DNA from: DATGEP01 sp035310125
GTDB lineage: Bacteria; Chloroflexota; Ktedonobacteria; Ktedonobacterales; JADMIN01
Reading direction: 5' to 3'
Length of the DNA stretch: 15,148 bases
NCBI GenBank assembly: GCA_035310125.1
Contig: DATGEP010000015.1
Span: 1-15,148, forward strand
This document shows, piece by piece, positions 5,934-12,170 of the stretch. Within the stretch, counting starts at the first letter, position 1, and every line of letters starts with the position of its first letter. Made by a program: the position numbers and the translations under genes. The notes under the pieces are model-generated. The model was not told the origin of the DNA, made no database searches, and saw only the letters and a list, made by a program, of their open reading frames with translations.

Positions 5934-6395
5934 ATGGCAGTAGAACTTAAGGGAATTGATATCCCCATGAAGGCGAGCGCGAACGTCGGCGGCGGCGGCC
6001 TCGCGCAGTTCACGGCGGTGATTCTGGATGCCAGCGCTGGATTTGCTGATGTGATCCAGGCAACGGCGACGACGCAGCCCATTTTTGGCGTGAACCAGGA
6101 TGAGGGCGACCAGCTCGTGCTCAACAGCGCGACGCCGCCGACCGTGCAGGCCGGCGAATCGCTTCGGGTGCGTATAGCGGGACTCTCCAAGATGGTCGCC
6201 GGCGGCGCGGTGACCATTGGCCAGTTTTTGCAGGTCAACGCCTCCGGCCAGGCGGTGGCGATCACCAGCCTGAATCCAGCGACGACGGCAACGAACACGT
6301 TTGTGATTGGGCAGGCGCTGAGCGCGGCGACCCAGGCGGGCGACGTGATTACCGTCCTGCTGATGCAGGGTCTCGCGACGCTGGTGACCTCGTAG
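5934..6395 (+). CDS. capsid decoration/cement protein (DUF2190-like)
   Basis: The protein has 153 residues. The start at 5934 (MAVELKGIDIPM) is chosen because AAGGAG lies at 5917-5922 and the domain begins there; an upstream ATG at 5862 would add 24 residues of unlikely composition encoded by the leader hairpin. The sequence is a beta-rich, Ala/Gly/Thr-rich chain with segments such as GGLAQFTAVILDASAGFADV, IFGVNQDEGDQ, VAGGAVTIGQFLQV and VIGQALSAATQAGDVITVLL. These match the capsid cement (DUF2190) pattern of short strands, with a 'switch-on' region near the C-terminus. It lies directly before the major capsid gene, the usual place for a cement protein, and would bind the outer capsid surface and stabilise the expanded shell. 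Family assignment is by pattern and synteny. Confidence 0.8.
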   Translation: MAVELKGIDIPMKASANVGGGGLAQFTAVILDASAGFADVIQATATTQPIFGVNQDEGDQLVLNSATPPTVQAGESLRVRIAGLSKMVAGGAVTIGQFLQVNASGQAVAITSLNPATTATNTFVIGQALSAATQAGDVITVLLMQGLATLVTS

Positions 6396-6398
6396 TGC

Positions 6399-6415
6399 GC
6401 TGAGCTGAGCTGAGC
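6399..6415 (+). repeat. 5-bp tandem repeat with stops in three frames
   Basis: GCTGA occurs three times (6399-6413) plus GC, just after the TAG stop at 6393-6395. TGA falls at 6401, 6406 and 6411, one in each frame. Confidence 0.85.
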
Positions 6416-6435
6416 GCGTGTGGAGCATGGAGAGA

Positions 6436-6471
6436 GGCTGCCGGCGGCATGGAGATGCGTAACCGGCAGCC
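6436..6471 (+). other. 9-bp hairpin upstream of major capsid gene
   Basis: GGCTGCCGG (6436-6444) and CCGGCAGCC (6463-6471) are exact inverted copies. An inner GCAT/ATGC pair (6447-6450, 6455-6458) closes a GGAG loop. A weaker stem follows (6495-6501 with 6506-6512, one G-U pair). The 149-base gap between decoration and capsid genes holds these structures and no convincing ORF. Confidence 0.65.
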
Positions 6472-6544
6472 CGGTGAGCAATCGTGGTTGGGGAGCTGCC
6501 CGTGTGGGCGGCGCTGGTGGGGATGAGGAAGAGGAGCGCCAGGG

Positions 6545-7537
6545 ATGGCAGGTAACGCACCGGTCAATTTCAACAACAGTCGAACGGTACACATCAATCA
6601 GCCGCTCAGCAGGTTCAGTGTGGGATACCACCCGACGGGCATGGTGGCCGAGCAGATTTTCAACGTGATCCCGGTCGCACACGAGTCGGATGACTATGTG
6701 GTCTGGGACAAGGGGCAGGCGTTCCGCGTCGAGCGCACTGACGGCTACGGGACGCTGCGTGCCGATGGCTCGCCGTCGCTCCTGGAGGATTTCGGCGCGA
6801 CACTGAAGAACTACCGCGCCGAGGAATTCGCGCGGAAGACGCGGGTCACGGATCGCCAGCGTGCGAACCAGGACGACGTGTTCCAGCTCGAAGTGTCCAA
6901 AGTGCGGCGGGTGCAGGACAAGATCCTGCTCGACGAGGAGCTGCGCGTCGCCAACATCCTGCTGACGACGGCCAACTATCCAGCGGCGAATGTGACCACG
7001 CTCAGCGGCACGTCGCAGTGGAACAACGCGAGTTTCGCGTCGCAGACCAGCGGCACGTTCAGCGTCATCGAGATGAACTTCGACGCGGGGCGTGAGGCGA
7101 TCCGTCTGGCGACCGGCGGCAAAGAGGCCAATGTCGCGATCATTCCGGCGGCGGTGGCGCGCGTCATGAAGCGCGACGTGGGCGTCCGCGATTCCATCAA
7201 GTACACGCATGGCGACATCCTCGAAAATGGCGCCCTGCCCGATGTGCTCTGGGGCCTGCGCGTCATTTGCCCGGCTGCGGTCTACACGACCAGCGCGGAA
7301 GGCGAAGTGCCGACGATGACGGATGTCTGGGGCAAGAACGTCATTATCGCGTACGTGGATCCCAACGCCGGCCTCGATTCGCTGACGCTCGGCAAAATCT
7401 TCCGGGCGCGGCCGTGGCAGGTGAAGCAGTGGCGCGATGAGGAAGTCGAGAGCACCTACTACGAGCCGAGCCTCGTGCAGGCCGAGCAGCTGATCTCCGG
7501 CGACTGCGGCTACCTCATTCAGAGCGCGATCGCGTAA
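6545..7537 (+). CDS. major capsid protein
   Basis: The 330-residue protein starts at ATG 6545 with GAGGAG at 6531-6536 as ribosome binding site. It has the length and texture of an HK97-fold major capsid protein. An N-terminal arm (residues 1-35) leads to a segment VAEQIFNVIPV (residues 35-45). A long charged extended stretch with GSPSLLEDFGATLKNY and a helix EFARKTRVTDRQRANQDDVF precede the helix EVSKVRRVQDKILLDEELRVANILL, equivalent to the spine region. A beta-rich second half ends ESTYYEPSLVQAEQLISGDC. It assembles with the upstream cement protein, and the protease-scaffold gene two positions earlier supports the assignment. No N-terminal cleavage site is obvious from sequence alone. The gene is flanked on both sides by strong inverted repeats. 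Context makes the call secure although I cannot align it to a reference. Confidence 0.9.
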   Translation: MAGNAPVNFNNSRTVHINQPLSRFSVGYHPTGMVAEQIFNVIPVAHESDDYVVWDKGQAFRVERTDGYGTLRADGSPSLLEDFGATLKNYRAEEFARKTRVTDRQRANQDDVFQLEVSKVRRVQDKILLDEELRVANILLTTANYPAANVTTLSGTSQWNNASFASQTSGTFSVIEMNFDAGREAIRLATGGKEANVAIIPAAVARVMKRDVGVRDSIKYTHGDILENGALPDVLWGLRVICPAAVYTTSAEGEVPTMTDVWGKNVIIAYVDPNAGLDSLTLGKIFRARPWQVKQWRDEEVESTYYEPSLVQAEQLISGDCGYLIQSAIA

Positions 7538-7554
7538 GAATCGGAAGATGGTGA

Positions 7555-7590
7555 GCAAGCGATGAGAACACATACGGTATCATCGCTTGC
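7555..7590 (+). other. 11-bp perfect hairpin after major capsid gene
   Basis: GCAAGCGATGA (7555-7565) and TCATCGCTTGC (7580-7590) are exact inverted copies around a 14-base loop, 18 bases after the capsid stop codon. It is the longest perfect stem in the window. There is no U-tract, so it could be a processing or stability element or a non-canonical terminator. Confidence 0.7.
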
Positions 7591-7627
7591 CGCTGTTCTC
7601 TATGGGAGAACATGAGCACGAACAGCG
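7591..7627 (+). other. second, alternative hairpins after capsid gene
   Basis: TGTTCTC (7594-7600) pairs with GAGAACA (7606-7612) around a TATGG loop. Alternatively, CGCTGTTC (7591-7598) pairs with GAACAGCG (7620-7627). The two stems share bases and are mutually exclusive, the layout of a conformational switch, though chance is possible. GAGAACA also occurs in the loop region of the preceding hairpin (7564-7570). Confidence 0.5.
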
Positions 7628-7637
7628 TGAACAACGT
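7620..7637 (+). repeat. 9-bp imperfect tandem repeat
   Basis: GAACAGCGT (7620-7628) is followed by GAACAACGT (7629-7637), one mismatch, in the leader of the next gene. Confidence 0.6.
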
Positions 7638-7660
7638 GACGGAAAGAGAGCAGGATTCTC

Positions 7661-8011
7661 ATGTCTGAGGTAGAAGTGCGGCCGCTCGTGTCGTATATCT
7701 GCGCCCACACGGTGCAGCACGACGGGCGCGAATATGCGGCGGGCGAGGAATTTCGCTCCAGCGATGCAAAGGTGATCGAGGCGTTGCGCCAGGCGAAGGC
7801 GATCTTGCTCCCGACTGAGGTGCAGAGCGCCGAAAGCGTGGCCGAACGCCAGGCCGCGCTCGAAGCGGAGCTCGCCGCGGCGCGCGAAGAGCTTGAAGCG
7901 CTGCGGCAGGCGCACCAGGCGGACGCCTCCGCCAGTGCGGCTCTCGCGGCCTCCGCTCCCACTGGCAGCAAACGCGGCGGCGGTTCGAAGTCTGACGCTC
8001 CGGAGGCGTAA
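7661..8011 (+). CDS. small connector-region protein with coiled coil
   Basis: The protein has 116 residues. The ATG at 7661 follows a purine-rich tract (GGAAAGAGAG at 7641-7650, then AGGA at 7652-7655). Residues 8-45 look like a small beta/alpha domain (SYICAHTVQHDGREYAAGEEF, then SDAKVIEALRQAKAILLP), a pattern seen in short phage proteins found after the capsid gene. Residues 55-92 are a Glu/Ala/Arg heptad coiled coil, and the rest is a disordered Ala/Ser/Gly/Lys tail. Its place between major capsid and head-tail adaptor suggests a head-tail joining or capsid-associated role. No firm family is recognised. Confidence 0.75.
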   Translation: MSEVEVRPLVSYICAHTVQHDGREYAAGEEFRSSDAKVIEALRQAKAILLPTEVQSAESVAERQAALEAELAAAREELEALRQAHQADASASAALAASAPTGSKRGGGSKSDAPEA

Positions 8012-8104
8012 CGCGCCGATCGGGGCGTGTGAGTGGGACGGCTGGCGGATGTGTCGGATACGTCGTGGTGCGTGAGTGGTGGACGGTGAGAGGAGCGCGC
8101 GGGG

Positions 8105-8704
8105 ATGGCGGGATTACCTCCGACGATCACGGACGCGACGGTGACGCTGACGTTTGGCGCGGCGGGCCAGTATTACGGCTACTGCACCATCAGGGACGTG
8201 GACTACGAGTTCGCCAACATCGCCAATTACAAGGACCTCTGGCCGCAGCCGGGGGCCGGCAGCAGCGTCATGGCCAACGGCAACAGTATTGTCGCGCAGG
8301 AAATCACCAACGCCGGCGTAGAGATGCAACAGATGCTGGCCCGCATCTACCAGATGCCCTACACCGGGGCGGATGGCGGCATCCTGCACACCTTGCGGCA
8401 GATCAACGCGAAGCTGGCGACCGCGAACCTGATTGACCGGTACATGCAAGCCAATGAGCCTGATCTCTCGCCGGCGGCGGCGGAGCGACGCAGCTGGGCT
8501 GAGCTCATGCTCACGGATATCGTGGATGGCGTCATTCAGTGGGCCACGCCGTTTGGCGATGCCGTGCCGCTGGCTGAGAAACCGATCTATCCGCTGGCCG
8601 CTGGCGCCACGGTGCTGCCGGACCCGACGAGTAGCGATCCCTTCGCCGCGACCGCCGTCTTCACGATGGGACGGACCCGCGTGCGTCGTGGTGGAGTGAT
8701 GTAG
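8105..8704 (+). CDS. head-tail adaptor (connector) protein
   Basis: The protein has 199 residues. GAGAGGAG at 8088-8095 is the ribosome binding site for ATG 8105. An N-terminal beta stretch (TITDATVTLTFGAAGQYYGYCTIRDV) is followed by a helical core: IVAQEITNAGVEMQQMLARIYQMPYT, ILHTLRQINAKLATANLIDRYMQ and SWAELMLTDIVDGVIQWATP. This resembles HK97 gp6- or Mu gp36-type adaptors that bind under the portal ring. A loop and a C-terminal extension with PTSSDPFAATAVFTMGR complete it. Position one gene after the capsid module and before tail completion is the standard one for this role. Family assignment is from helix pattern and synteny, without an alignment. Confidence 0.75.
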   Translation: MAGLPPTITDATVTLTFGAAGQYYGYCTIRDVDYEFANIANYKDLWPQPGAGSSVMANGNSIVAQEITNAGVEMQQMLARIYQMPYTGADGGILHTLRQINAKLATANLIDRYMQANEPDLSPAAAERRSWAELMLTDIVDGVIQWATPFGDAVPLAEKPIYPLAAGATVLPDPTSSDPFAATAVFTMGRTRVRRGGVM

Positions 8705-8721
8705 GGATGTAAGGATGTCGC
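8698..8721 (+). repeat. 8-bp imperfect tandem repeat over stop codon
   Basis: GATGTAGG, GATGTAAG and GATGTCGC follow one another (8698-8721), and the next bases GATG contain the start ATG at 8723. TAG 8702-8704 is the stop of the adaptor gene and TAA 8710 lies in a second frame. Confidence 0.8.
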
Positions 8722-8722
8722 G

Positions 8723-8917
8723 ATGACCTGGAGGTATACCAGCCACGGACACGGACGTGGACGCCGCGGCACCTCGCGGACCGGGCGCTCGAAGCACGGC
8801 AAAGCGGGCGTGCATGGGCGCGGACGCAGCGGCTCGCCGCTGGCGTACATGGCGAAGAAAGACGCCTGGAAGCATGTCGGACAGGCACGCGGCCAGGGCG
8901 GCAGCAAAGCGCACTAA
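8723..8917 (+). CDS. tiny Gly/Arg/His-rich basic protein
   Basis: The protein has 64 residues and is very basic, with motifs such as SHGHGRGRRG and GRGRSGSPLAYMAKKDAW. The start at 8723 follows TAAGGATG at 8710-8717, a weak ribosome binding site. Composition is low in hydrophobic residues except for a short segment around residues 41-52, so it may bind nucleic acid or pack in the virion. It is the second tiny basic ORF in this module. The window's GC bias makes small ORFs frequent by chance, which limits confidence; the tight fit between neighbours and the absence of another frame in the gap favour it. No family is recognised. Confidence 0.6.
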   Translation: MTWRYTSHGHGRGRRGTSRTGRSKHGKAGVHGRGRSGSPLAYMAKKDAWKHVGQARGQGGSKAH

Positions 8918-8941
8918 ATACGACAGACGGAGAGCGGCGAG

Positions 8942-9457
8942 ATGGCGGGACAGGGCGCGTTCATTCCGATCACGATCACGGTGGACGGTGTTGAGATCGT
9001 CAGCCGGCGCCTGGCGACGTGGGGCGCGCGGATTGACGATCTCTCGCTCGCCTGGGAACAGATCGGCGAGGATCTGCTGGCTGATTTCCGGCAGAATTTC
9101 GACTACGAGGGCGATCTGCTCGACAAACAGGATGATGGCTGGGCAGCGCTCGCCGATGCGACCGTGCTGGATCGCACGCGCCGCGGCTTCGGCGGGGAGC
9201 ATCCCATTCTGGTGCGGGCTGGCGATTTGCAGGCCAGCGTGACGGCACGCGGCGCGCCGGGCAACGTCTTCGACGTGCGCGCGGACAGCCTGAGCGTGGG
9301 CTCAGAGGATGCGCGCGCGGGATATCATCAGTGGGGGACCAGCCGCATGCCGGCTCGGCCCATCGTCGGCATCTCGTGGGCGCGGCGCAGCGGCATCGTG
9401 GATCGGCTGAATACCTACATCCAGGCGCAGGCGCGCCAGCAGGGACTGATGCCGTAA
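8942..9457 (+). CDS. tail completion / virion morphogenesis protein (Mu gpG-like)
   Basis: This 171-residue protein resembles the phage virion morphogenesis family (Mu G, tail completion). Features are VDGVEIVSRRLATWGARIDDLSLAWEQIGEDLL with a long first helix, DFRQNFDYEGD, DGWAALADATV, the ILVRAGDLQASV segment (typical L.atG.L..S) and a HQWGTSRMPARPIVGIS segment (typical hq.G....PaRpflg.s). ATG 8942 is preceded by GGAGAGCGGCGAG (8931-8941 region). The protein would cap the tail or join tail to head. It lies between the adaptor and the putative tail terminator, which matches the order in other phages. The two conserved motifs make this one of the better-supported calls. Confidence 0.85.
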   Translation: MAGQGAFIPITITVDGVEIVSRRLATWGARIDDLSLAWEQIGEDLLADFRQNFDYEGDLLDKQDDGWAALADATVLDRTRRGFGGEHPILVRAGDLQASVTARGAPGNVFDVRADSLSVGSEDARAGYHQWGTSRMPARPIVGISWARRSGIVDRLNTYIQAQARQQGLMP

Positions 9458-9473
9458 CCTGGAGGGCATGGAG

Positions 9474-9971
9474 ATGGCGGTACAGACGGTGGGGATGGAG
9501 GCGGCGGCGGTCGCGGTCGCGAACACGCTGACGCAGTATCTCAACGCCAAGCTGGACGCGATCAACGCGCTGTGGAACGATGGCGTGCAGGTGCCACATC
9601 CGCAGGGCATCTATGCCTACGAGACGCTGGAGATTCCCGAATATCCGGCGATCCAGGTGATGAACGCGAAAGGGCGATTGACGGACGACATGGCGCCGGT
9701 GTACCAAGGAATCGCACATAGCGTCGTCGTCGAGGTCATCTGCATGAGCAATGACAAAACCGACCTGCAAAAACAGGTCTTGCGCTACCTGCTGGCGATC
9801 CAGCAGGCTCTCGCGGAGCACCCGACGCTGGATGGAACCCTGGCGAGCTGCACGGGGACGGCGCTGACCGACTACGACGTGACGGGGATGGCGCGTCACC
9901 GGAGCGGGCCACAGATGATGCAGGCGGGGCGATGGCTGGCGGTGGTGCAGAGCGAAGAGCGACTGCCATAG
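9474..9971 (+). CDS. putative tail terminator protein
   Basis: The protein has 165 residues. ATG 9474 is preferred over ATG 9468 because GGAGG at 9461-9465 then has an eight-base spacer and the product begins MAVQTVG. The fold pattern is an N-terminal helix (AAVAVANTLTQYLNAKLDAINALW), then strands including IPEYPAIQVMNAKGR and HSVVVEVICMS. A helix QKQVLRYLLAIQQALAEHP and a C-terminal strand GRWLAVVQSEER follow. This alpha-beta layout, its length and position just before the tail tube gene suit a gpU/gp10-like tail terminator that stops tube growth and joins the head. No signature motif secures it. Confidence 0.65.
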   Translation: MAVQTVGMEAAAVAVANTLTQYLNAKLDAINALWNDGVQVPHPQGIYAYETLEIPEYPAIQVMNAKGRLTDDMAPVYQGIAHSVVVEVICMSNDKTDLQKQVLRYLLAIQQALAEHPTLDGTLASCTGTALTDYDVTGMARHRSGPQMMQAGRWLAVVQSEERLP

Positions 9972-10009
9972 AGATGTGCATATAGACGCAGGGATGTGAG
10001 GGTGGCGGC

Positions 10010-11278
10010 ATGGCGACGGGCGGCTTGAATGTCTTCCGCGAAAACGCGGTGTATATCGCGGGCGGGAAAGAGAGCGTGTGGGGCACGGGCGTGCCCGCGA
10101 CCTGGGGCTGGTATTGGCTGGACGGGTCGGACGCCAATCCGGAGGCGAAACTGCAATCCGAGCGAGAGGGCGATACCTCGCCGTTCAAGGCGTTGACCTG
10201 GAAACAGGGGCAGTACGAGGTCATCAAGATCGTCGAGTACGTGCATCCGATTCTGGCGGGCTACGCGCTGCAAGCCTTGTGCGGCACCAGTTCGGACACC
10301 TACACCGCGCCGACGGTCAATACCACGCTCTCGGCAGCCATCCTCGCCGGCGCTACGCAGTGCCAGGTCGCCGCCAACCTCGGCGCCACCGGCACCGCGG
10401 TGTGCATCTTCGAGCCGGGCTACACCTCGACGACGTGGGAGATCGCGACGCTGGATCTGACGACGAAAGCGGGAACTGGGCCGTATACCTACACGCTGGC
10501 GAACGCCGCGACGTTCCAGAAGGGACACAGCAACGCAGGGATCGTGCAATCGGCCAGCACCCACGCATTCACCCGCAAGGGCGCCTACGACCCGTACAGC
10601 ATCGAGATCGGGTGGAACACCGACGGCGGGACGCTCCAGAAAGCAGTGCGCTACATTGACTGCGTCTGCGCCGACCTGAAGATCACCTCCGAGAAGGGCA
10701 AGAAGCTCAAGTTCGAGCACACGTGGTATGCGACCGGATTCTCGAATTTGGGCACGTTTACCCTGCCGCCGTACGAGACCAACAGGCCGATGACGCATTA
10801 CGACGCCAACGGCAAATGGCAGCTCAACAACGCCGCGACGCTGAACGCGCTGACGATCGATAAGTTCGATGTGACCTTCAAGAACTCGACCACACCGGAT
10901 GACTGCCAGAGCGAGGGACTCAACCCGGTGTACTTCCTGCCGGGGAACTGCGACATCAGCGGCAGCTACGAGGTCCTCTTCAACGACTGGGGCCAGTATG
11001 AACTGACCTACGCCGGCGCGCGAACGTTCACCTCCGGAGCCGGCGATAGCGCCATCGTGGGCCAGGAGGCGCTGCTGGCGCTCTGGCAGCCGGATCTGTT
11101 GAACTCGCTCCAGGTCAGCCTGCCCAATGTCTTCTATAGCGCGGCGAAGCTGACCCCGAGACTGGATGCCAAGCCGCTGCCGCAGCCGGTGACGTTCGAG
11201 GCAATCAATAACCGGCCGGCGGGTGTGACGAATGCCTTTACGGTGACGCTGGCCAATAGCCAGGCGAACTCATATTAG
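10010..11278 (+). CDS. tail tube (major tail) protein with inserted domain
   Basis: The 422-residue protein has the phage tail tube pattern: N-terminal NVFRENAVYIAGGKESVWGTG with Gly-Val-Pro-Ala, a Trp/Tyr strand, and THAFTRKGAYDPYSIEIGW (residues 184-202), the conserved ytHtf...ysiEig strand pair of tube proteins. Between DTYTAP (residues 96-101) and THAFT lies an insert of about 80 residues (103-182) with TTLSAAILAGATQCQVAANLG, a small beta domain often inserted in such proteins. The C-terminal half contains AVRYIDCVCADLKITSEKGKKL and a second beta region. It forms the tail tube, polymerising on the tape measure. ATG 10010 lies seven bases after GAGGG (9998-10002). Confidence 0.85.
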   Translation: MATGGLNVFRENAVYIAGGKESVWGTGVPATWGWYWLDGSDANPEAKLQSEREGDTSPFKALTWKQGQYEVIKIVEYVHPILAGYALQALCGTSSDTYTAPTVNTTLSAAILAGATQCQVAANLGATGTAVCIFEPGYTSTTWEIATLDLTTKAGTGPYTYTLANAATFQKGHSNAGIVQSASTHAFTRKGAYDPYSIEIGWNTDGGTLQKAVRYIDCVCADLKITSEKGKKLKFEHTWYATGFSNLGTFTLPPYETNRPMTHYDANGKWQLNNAATLNALTIDKFDVTFKNSTTPDDCQSEGLNPVYFLPGNCDISGSYEVLFNDWGQYELTYAGARTFTSGAGDSAIVGQEALLALWQPDLLNSLQVSLPNVFYSAAKLTPRLDAKPLPQPVTFEAINNRPAGVTNAFTVTLANSQANSY

Positions 11279-11335
11279 GCAGCCGCGCAGCATGAGGCGG
11301 TCGAAGAGCACGCATGGAGAGGAAGGACGGGACGG

Positions 11336-11896
11336 ATGCCAACTGTGGCGAAGGTCTTCAATCTGGACGAGATCCGGTGTAATTACGTCGAGATCAGCAA
11401 GACGCTGCCGGGGAGCGGCGAGGTGCGAACGTGGCAGCTGCGCGACGATGTGGATACCGCGACGATGATAAGGGGCTTCGAGATCCCGCTGCTCTCGGAG
11501 CGCCTGGTCGCGCTGCGTGACCGGCTGGCGGCGACGGGGGAGACGGTCTCGAAGGAGACGATCGCGGGGGAGATCCGCGCGTATCAGGCGGACGTGCGCG
11601 ACTTCTTTTTGGATATCGCGCGCTGGAGTCTGTCTGAGGCCGACGCGCTCGCGCTGACGGATGCGTTGACGCACGAGCAGCGGGATGAGATTGTCTATCA
11701 TTTTTTTACCACCCGCTTCGGCATCACGTCGAGCGCGTCGCCGAGCGCATCGTCGGAGCAGGTGGAGGACGCACAGGCCGTGACGGCGCCGGTGAGCCCT
11801 CACACCCCTGGTCCGAGTGGGAGTGGCAGGAGCCAGACTGGGCGAGCGCAGGCGCGGGCGCGGAGGGAGACGCGCCCGCGGACGGCGACGCGCTAA
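11336..11896 (+). CDS. tail assembly chaperone, short form (gpG-like)
   Basis: The 186-residue protein in the normal frame is the first of a pair just before the tape measure gene. It starts at ATG 11336, with GGAGAGGAAGG (11316-11326) as ribosome binding site. Residues 5-65 contain a small beta domain (EVRTWQLRDDVDTATMIRGFE), followed by helices (ERLVALRDRLAATGETVSK, AYQADVRDFFLDIARW) and a Ser/Thr/Pro-rich C-terminal tail that is probably disordered. Tail chaperones coat the tape measure during tube assembly and are not in the final virion. The slippery site at 11701-11707, codons 123-124, lets part of the ribosomes continue in the -1 frame, so most molecules end here and a fraction become the long form. 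Confidence 0.85.
   Translation: MPTVAKVFNLDEIRCNYVEISKTLPGSGEVRTWQLRDDVDTATMIRGFEIPLLSERLVALRDRLAATGETVSKETIAGEIRAYQADVRDFFLDIARWSLSEADALALTDALTHEQRDEIVYHFFTTRFGITSSASPSASSEQVEDAQAVTAPVSPHTPGPSGSGRSQTGRAQARARRETRPRTATR
11701..11747 (+). promoter_or_regulatory. -1 programmed ribosomal frameshift signal
   Basis: Seven T's at 11701-11707 read T_TTT_TTT in the zero frame (Phe123-Phe124), a perfect X_XXY_YYZ heptamer. After a six-base spacer, CGCT-T-CGGC (11714-11722, one bulged T) pairs with GCCGAGCG (11740-11747), a stable stem with a 17-base loop. The -1 frame is open from 11707 to the TGA at 12118-12120. Confidence 0.9.
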
Positions 11897-12120
11897 CGGC
11901 AGGTCTCGATCTGCTGGAGGTGATCGAGGCGATCGGGGCGTGCTTTCACGAGCATCACGCCGACATCGTGCGCTGGGCCTGGAAGCTGTTCTGTGCCAAG
12001 TGGGCGCGCATGTTGGAGGTCGCCGAGGCCGAGCGACAGCGCGAGCAGGAGCGTGAGCGCGAGCGGACCCGGCAGCACCTGGATGCCGTGCGGCGCAAAG
12101 CCATGGCGGAGTCGGGCTGA
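11707..12120 (+). CDS. tail assembly chaperone frameshift extension (gpGT-like)
   Basis: In the -1 frame from 11707 there is no stop before TGA 12118-12120, so slippage joins residues 1-124 of the upstream gene to 137 further residues, giving a 261-residue fusion. The extension has an acidic Gly-rich linker with WSEWEWQEPDW (residues about 36-46 of the extension), then LLEVIEAIGACFHEHHADIVRWAWKLF and a strongly charged ERQREQEREREREIR-like helix (exact: RQREQERERERTRQ) near the end. This matches the T-domain that binds the tape measure in other phages. A standalone start (GTG 11920) is possible but lacks a clear ribosome binding site, so frameshift expression is preferred. Its stop is within a 10-bp tandem repeat. 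Confidence 0.85.
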   Translation, partial: YHPLRHHVERVAERIVGAGGGRTGRDGAGEPSHPWSEWEWQEPDWASAGAGAEGDAPADGDALTAGLDLLEVIEAIGACFHEHHADIVRWAWKLFCAKWARMLEVAEAERQREQERERERTRQHLDAVRRKAMAESG

Positions 12121-12140
12121 GTCGGGCTGAGGCGGGCTGA
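12111..12140 (+). repeat. 10-bp tandem repeat, three copies, stop in three frames
   Basis: GTCGGGCTGA occurs at 12111-12120 and 12121-12130, with a one-mismatch copy at 12131-12140. TGA falls at 12118, 12128 and 12138, one in each frame. The first is the stop of the chaperone extension. Confidence 0.95.
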
Positions 12141-12170
12141 GAGACAAGGACGCGAAACGGACGGGCGAAC

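Noticed and set aside
7555..7627. Intrinsic terminator after the capsid gene
   Set aside because: The stems are strong but no T-run follows any of them, so only a structural element is claimed.
8757..9242. Plus-strand ORF of 161 residues overlapping two genes
   Set aside because: It overlaps the better-supported tail completion gene in another frame, and its Arg-rich composition is that of an off-frame reading.
11701..11707. T-run as a frameshift mutation making a pseudogene
   Set aside because: The position, spacer and hairpin fit the conserved programmed frameshift of tail chaperones, so disruption is less likely than regulated slippage.
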